Below, one piece after another: positions 61,827-64,000 of a DNA stretch of 64,000 nt (within the stretch, counting starts at the first letter, position 1; each line of letters opens with the position of its first letter). This stretch comes from Mucilaginibacter sp. PPCGB 2223. Its GTDB lineage: Bacteria > Bacteroidota > Bacteroidia > Sphingobacteriales > Sphingobacteriaceae. Location: assembly GCF_001705515.1 (NCBI RefSeq), contig NZ_MDJS01000001.1:2108001-2172000 (forward strand), written 5' to 3'. The notes beneath the pieces were generated by a model. It worked only from the letters and a program-made list of their open reading frames with translations, was not told the origin of the DNA and did not search any database. A program made the position numbers and the translations under genes.

Positions 61827-62754
61827 CCTGCAGCACAACATCCCCGTGATGTTGCTGTACGTATTGGAAAGCAAGGGCAGCAGCCCCGGGCGCCGGGGCT
61901 TTATGATGGCTGTTGACCGCGATGGGCAAATGGTAGGCTCCATAGGCGGCGGTATCATGGAGCATAAGTTTGTAGAAATGGTTAAAGAAAAGCTCCTGCA
62001 CAATGAGCATGTGCTGGCTGTAAAACAACAGGTGCATGATAAAGCGGCAGCCAAAAACCAGAGCGGGATGATCTGCTCGGGCGAACAAACCATTTTACTG
62101 TACCAGGTTAATCCCGAAGATGCTTTGGACATCGACCGGCTGATTGACAGTTTGGAACATAACCAAAACGGCCTGCTCACGCTATCGCCGAAAGGGCTAC
62201 ATTTTGATAGCGAGGTTAACGGCAGACAAGACCTATTCAACATGGCCGACGAAACCGAATGGCTGTATCAGGAAGTTACCGGGTACATTAACCACCTGTT
62301 TATTATTGGTGGCGGGCATTGCGCTTTGGCGCTTTCGCGGATGATGAGCACGCTCGGGTTTTACGTGCACATTTACGAGAACCGCCCTGAGTTAAATACG
62401 CTTCAGCAAAACGATGCAGCCAACGAAAAAACTTTGGTTGCCGATTATAATGAACTGGCTGAACTGATCGAATCAGGAGAACACAACTACGTAGTTTTAA
62501 TGACCTGGGGTTATCGTACCGACGATATTGCCCTACGAAGTTTGATGAACAAGGATTTTAAATACCTGGGCGTATTGGGCAGCAAAAAAAAAATCAAGAA
62601 AATGTTTACCGATTACGCCGCCGAAGGCATGGACGAACAACGTTTAAAAAAGATCTTTTCCCCTATCGGCATCCAAATCAAAAGCCAGACGCCCGAAGAG
62701 ATCGCGGTAAGCATAGCGGCACAGATCATCAAGGTAAAAAACGCCGGTCTGTAG
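61789..62754 (+). CDS. xdhC: XdhC/CoxI-family molybdenum cofactor maturation protein
   Basis: 321 residues. N-terminal CoxI-like domain with LESKGSSPGRRGFMMAVD and GSIGGGIMEHKFVEMV; C-terminal Rossmann domain with IIGGGHCALALSRMMSTLGFYVHIYENRPE and the RTDDIALRSLMNKDFKYLGVLGSKKK block typical of XdhC. It sulfurates and inserts the Mo cofactor into XdhB. The start lies inside the xdhB coding end. UreA begins 43 nt after it on the same strand, and no terminator is visible between them. Confidence 0.92.
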   Translation: MKQQAAWKLIADSLQHNIPVMLLYVLESKGSSPGRRGFMMAVDRDGQMVGSIGGGIMEHKFVEMVKEKLLHNEHVLAVKQQVHDKAAAKNQSGMICSGEQTILLYQVNPEDALDIDRLIDSLEHNQNGLLTLSPKGLHFDSEVNGRQDLFNMADETEWLYQEVTGYINHLFIIGGGHCALALSRMMSTLGFYVHIYENRPELNTLQQNDAANEKTLVADYNELAELIESGEHNYVVLMTWGYRTDDIALRSLMNKDFKYLGVLGSKKKIKKMFTDYAAEGMDEQRLKKIFSPIGIQIKSQTPEEIAVSIAAQIIKVKNAGL

Positions 62755-62797
62755 CTTTTAGCATTGTTTTTATTATATTAAGACTTTATTTGATACG

Positions 62798-63100
62798 ATG
62801 CACTTAACACCAAGAGAATCGGAAAAGTTATTGTTGTTTTTGGCTGGCGAACTGGCCGAAAAGCGCCGCGCACGGGGGCTGAAACTGAACTACCCCGAAG
62901 CGATAGCTTTGATCAGCAGTCATCTGCAGGAGGCGGCACGCGATGGCAAATCGGTAGCTGAGCTGATGCAATACGGCGCCACTATTTTAACCCGCGACGA
63001 TGTAATGGAAGGGATACCCGAAATGATACACGAGATACAGATCGAAGCTACGTTTCCGGACGGGACGAAGCTGGTTACGGTGCATGATCCGATAAGGTGA
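62798..63100 (+). CDS. ureA: Urease gamma subunit
   Basis: 100 residues matching the whole UreA family: [77 protein letters not shown]. Smallest structural subunit of the nickel enzyme urease, which hydrolyses urea to ammonia and CO2. It sits 43 nt downstream of xdhC. UreB would be expected directly next but begins only at 63787, the gap being filled by REP-type hairpins and a transposase gene. Confidence 0.95.
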   Translation: MHLTPRESEKLLLFLAGELAEKRRARGLKLNYPEAIALISSHLQEAARDGKSVAELMQYGATILTRDDVMEGIPEMIHEIQIEATFPDGTKLVTVHDPIR

Positions 63101-63139
63101 GAAGAGTGAATTTTCTATACGTTACAGTGCAAATGGTAT

Positions 63140-63300
63140 AGCAGGAGGCTCCGCTGGAGCCAAACAAAACTTGATTAAACTGCTATAAACAGGATGCTCC
63201 TATGGAGCAATAAGACAAAAAATAATCAGACAAGTAACTCCGTAGGAGTAGCCTGTTTATAGAAATTGACAACAAAATAAAGGCTCCGTAGGTGCCTCCT
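63140..63300 (+). repeat. REP/BIME-like hairpin cluster between ureA and the transposase gene
   Basis: Four short palindromes with the core CTCC-nnn-GGAG: 63147-63161, 63196-63208, 63237-63249 and 63282-63296 (last imperfect). The middle two are inverted copies: CTATAAACAGG (63183-63193) precedes the second, and its reverse complement CCTGTTTATAG (63252-63262) follows the third, so they form a head-to-head REP pair (BIME). No U-runs, so not terminators. Confidence 0.8.
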
Positions 63301-63313
63301 AAAATAACGAACT

Positions 63314-63775
63314 ATGCCTAACACTTATTCTCAAATATACCTGCAATTTGTTTTTGCTGTTAAACACAGACAAAATCTGATCGCTAAAGAGAATAAAGAG
63401 GAATTGCATAAATACATTACCGGATTGGTCACAAACAGAAAAGCAAAAATGCTTGCAATAAATTGCATGCCTGACCATTTACACTTGTTCGTTGGCTTTA
63501 AACCAACAATATTAATATCCGATTTTGTCAAAGAGATAAAAGTTGAAACCAATGAATTTATCAATAATCAAAATTGGATTAAAGGTAAATTCAGTTGGCA
63601 AGAAGGCTATGGTGTATTTTCCTACTCTCATTCACATATCGATAATGTAGTTAAATACATATTGAATCAAGAAGAGCATCATAAAAAGAAAACATTTAGA
63701 GAGGAATATCTACAATTATTGCAAAAGTTTGAAATAGCATATCAAAACGAATACTTGTTTGAATTTATTGAATAA
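63314..63775 (+). mobile_element. REP-associated tyrosine transposase (Y1, IS200/IS605-like HUH)
   Basis: 153 residues: HUH motif PDHLHLFVGF (His55, His57), catalytic Tyr115 in VVKYILNQEEHH, and GKFSWQEGYGVFSYS before it, all typical of the TnpA_REP/IS200-type Y1 transposases. It nicks and joins single-stranded DNA at palindromic ends. Gene AT-content is visibly higher than that of the urease genes around it, which suggests acquisition by transfer. It is flanked on the left by REP palindromes of the type such enzymes mobilise, is intact, and ends 11 nt before ureB. I see no second transposition end to the right. Confidence 0.9.
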
Positions 63776-63786
63776 ATATAACCATC

Positions 63787-64000
63787 ATGATACCAGGCGA
63801 ATACATCCTCAAAACCGAACCCATTGAATGCAACGTGGGGCGGCCGACCGTAAACCTAACTGTGGTCAACACCGGCGACAGGCCAGTGCAGGTGGGCTCG
63901 CATTATCACTTTTTCGAGGTGAACAAACAATTGGAGTTTGACCGTGAGCAAGCTTTCGGTATGCGCCTTAATATTGCGGCAGGAACAGCCGTACGTTTCG
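63787..64000 (+). CDS. ureB: Urease beta subunit, N-terminal part (cut by window edge)
   Basis: ATG 63787 opens [20 protein letters not shown] and continues through [35 protein letters not shown] at the window end: the UreB family from its first residue. The frame is open to base 64000 (71 codons visible). It sits 11 nt after the transposase gene; ureC and accessory genes presumably follow outside the window. Confidence 0.93.
   Translation, partial: MIPGEYILKTEPIECNVGRPTVNLTVVNTGDRPVQVGSHYHFFEVNKQLEFDREQAFGMRLNIAAGTAVRF

Noticed and set aside
63140..63300. CTCC-nnn-GGAG hairpins as terminators of ureA
   Set aside because: None is followed by a U-run; the inverted CTATAAACAGG tags mark them as REP/BIME elements.

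Overview
The window looks like a Bacteroidota chromosome, most plausibly a soil Sphingobacteriaceae of the Mucilaginibacter/Pedobacter type. The evidence is three-part: SusC/SusD pairs with a hybrid two-component regulator, a type IX secretion (T9SS) cargo next to a PorP/SprF protein, an S46 dipeptidyl-peptidase, and promoters of the Bacteroidota kind (TTTG, about 19-20 nt, TAnnTTTG) with few Shine-Dalgarno sites. The genus is inference from style and was not checked against a database.

Layout. 1-6620 (+): two paralogous outer-membrane barrel proteins (the first cut by the window edge) flanking a GAF-domain protein. The complete barrel protein also carries a region resembling CotH/FAM20-type secreted kinases. 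6656-28745 (-): a beta-mannan type polysaccharide utilisation locus (PUL): GH3, a 1369-residue hybrid two-component regulator, SusC, SusD, a TIG-domain surface lipoprotein, a clan-A glycosidase lipoprotein, a sialate-O-acetylesterase-like enzyme, a GH26 mannanase, a GH2 beta-mannosidase-like enzyme and a DUF2264 protein. A 20-bp element matching at 17 positions lies upstream of both susC and the GH3 gene and suggests one regulon.

28951-42257: an alginate locus. PL7 lyase and an esterase run leftward. SusC, SusD, a FadR-type GntR regulator, PL17 oligoalginate lyase, KdgF, a second esterase, a hexuronate-type MFS transporter and an SDR (probable DEH reductase) run rightward. The pathway reads: endo-cleavage outside, import through SusCD, exo-cleavage to the unsaturated uronate, KdgF ring opening, then reduction to KDG. 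Four promoters (two in the divergent gap, one before gntR, one before the T9SS cargo gene at 42622) each carry a tandem TTGGT-nn-ACCAA operator, the first copy overlapping the -7 box by exactly 3 nt. This looks like a compact autoregulated GntR regulon that also includes a giant surface protein. The two secreted esterases suggest O-acetylated (bacterial) alginate as the natural substrate.

42622-47346: a 1265-residue T9SS type-B cargo with lamin-tail, MBG-repeat and gliding-type C-terminal domains, then PorP/SprF. 47401-47721 (-): a four-tRNA array (Pro-UGG, Ile-UAU, an aberrant Phe-GAA-like tRNA, Gln-UUG), preceded by a terminator-like hairpin and a possible 35-codon ORF. 48097-53470: S46 dipeptidyl-peptidase, methyltransferase, VOC protein, small membrane protein, M20 amidohydrolase. 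53526-56435 (-): GH29 fucosidase and GH125 alpha-mannosidase. 56590-57885: two small unknown genes.

58105-64000: xanthine dehydrogenase xdhA-xdhB-xdhC followed by ureA and (cut) ureB, consistent with purine-to-ammonia nitrogen scavenging together with the M20 amidohydrolase. A REP-associated tyrosine transposase with its own set of CTCC-nnn-GGAG hairpins sits between ureA and ureB.
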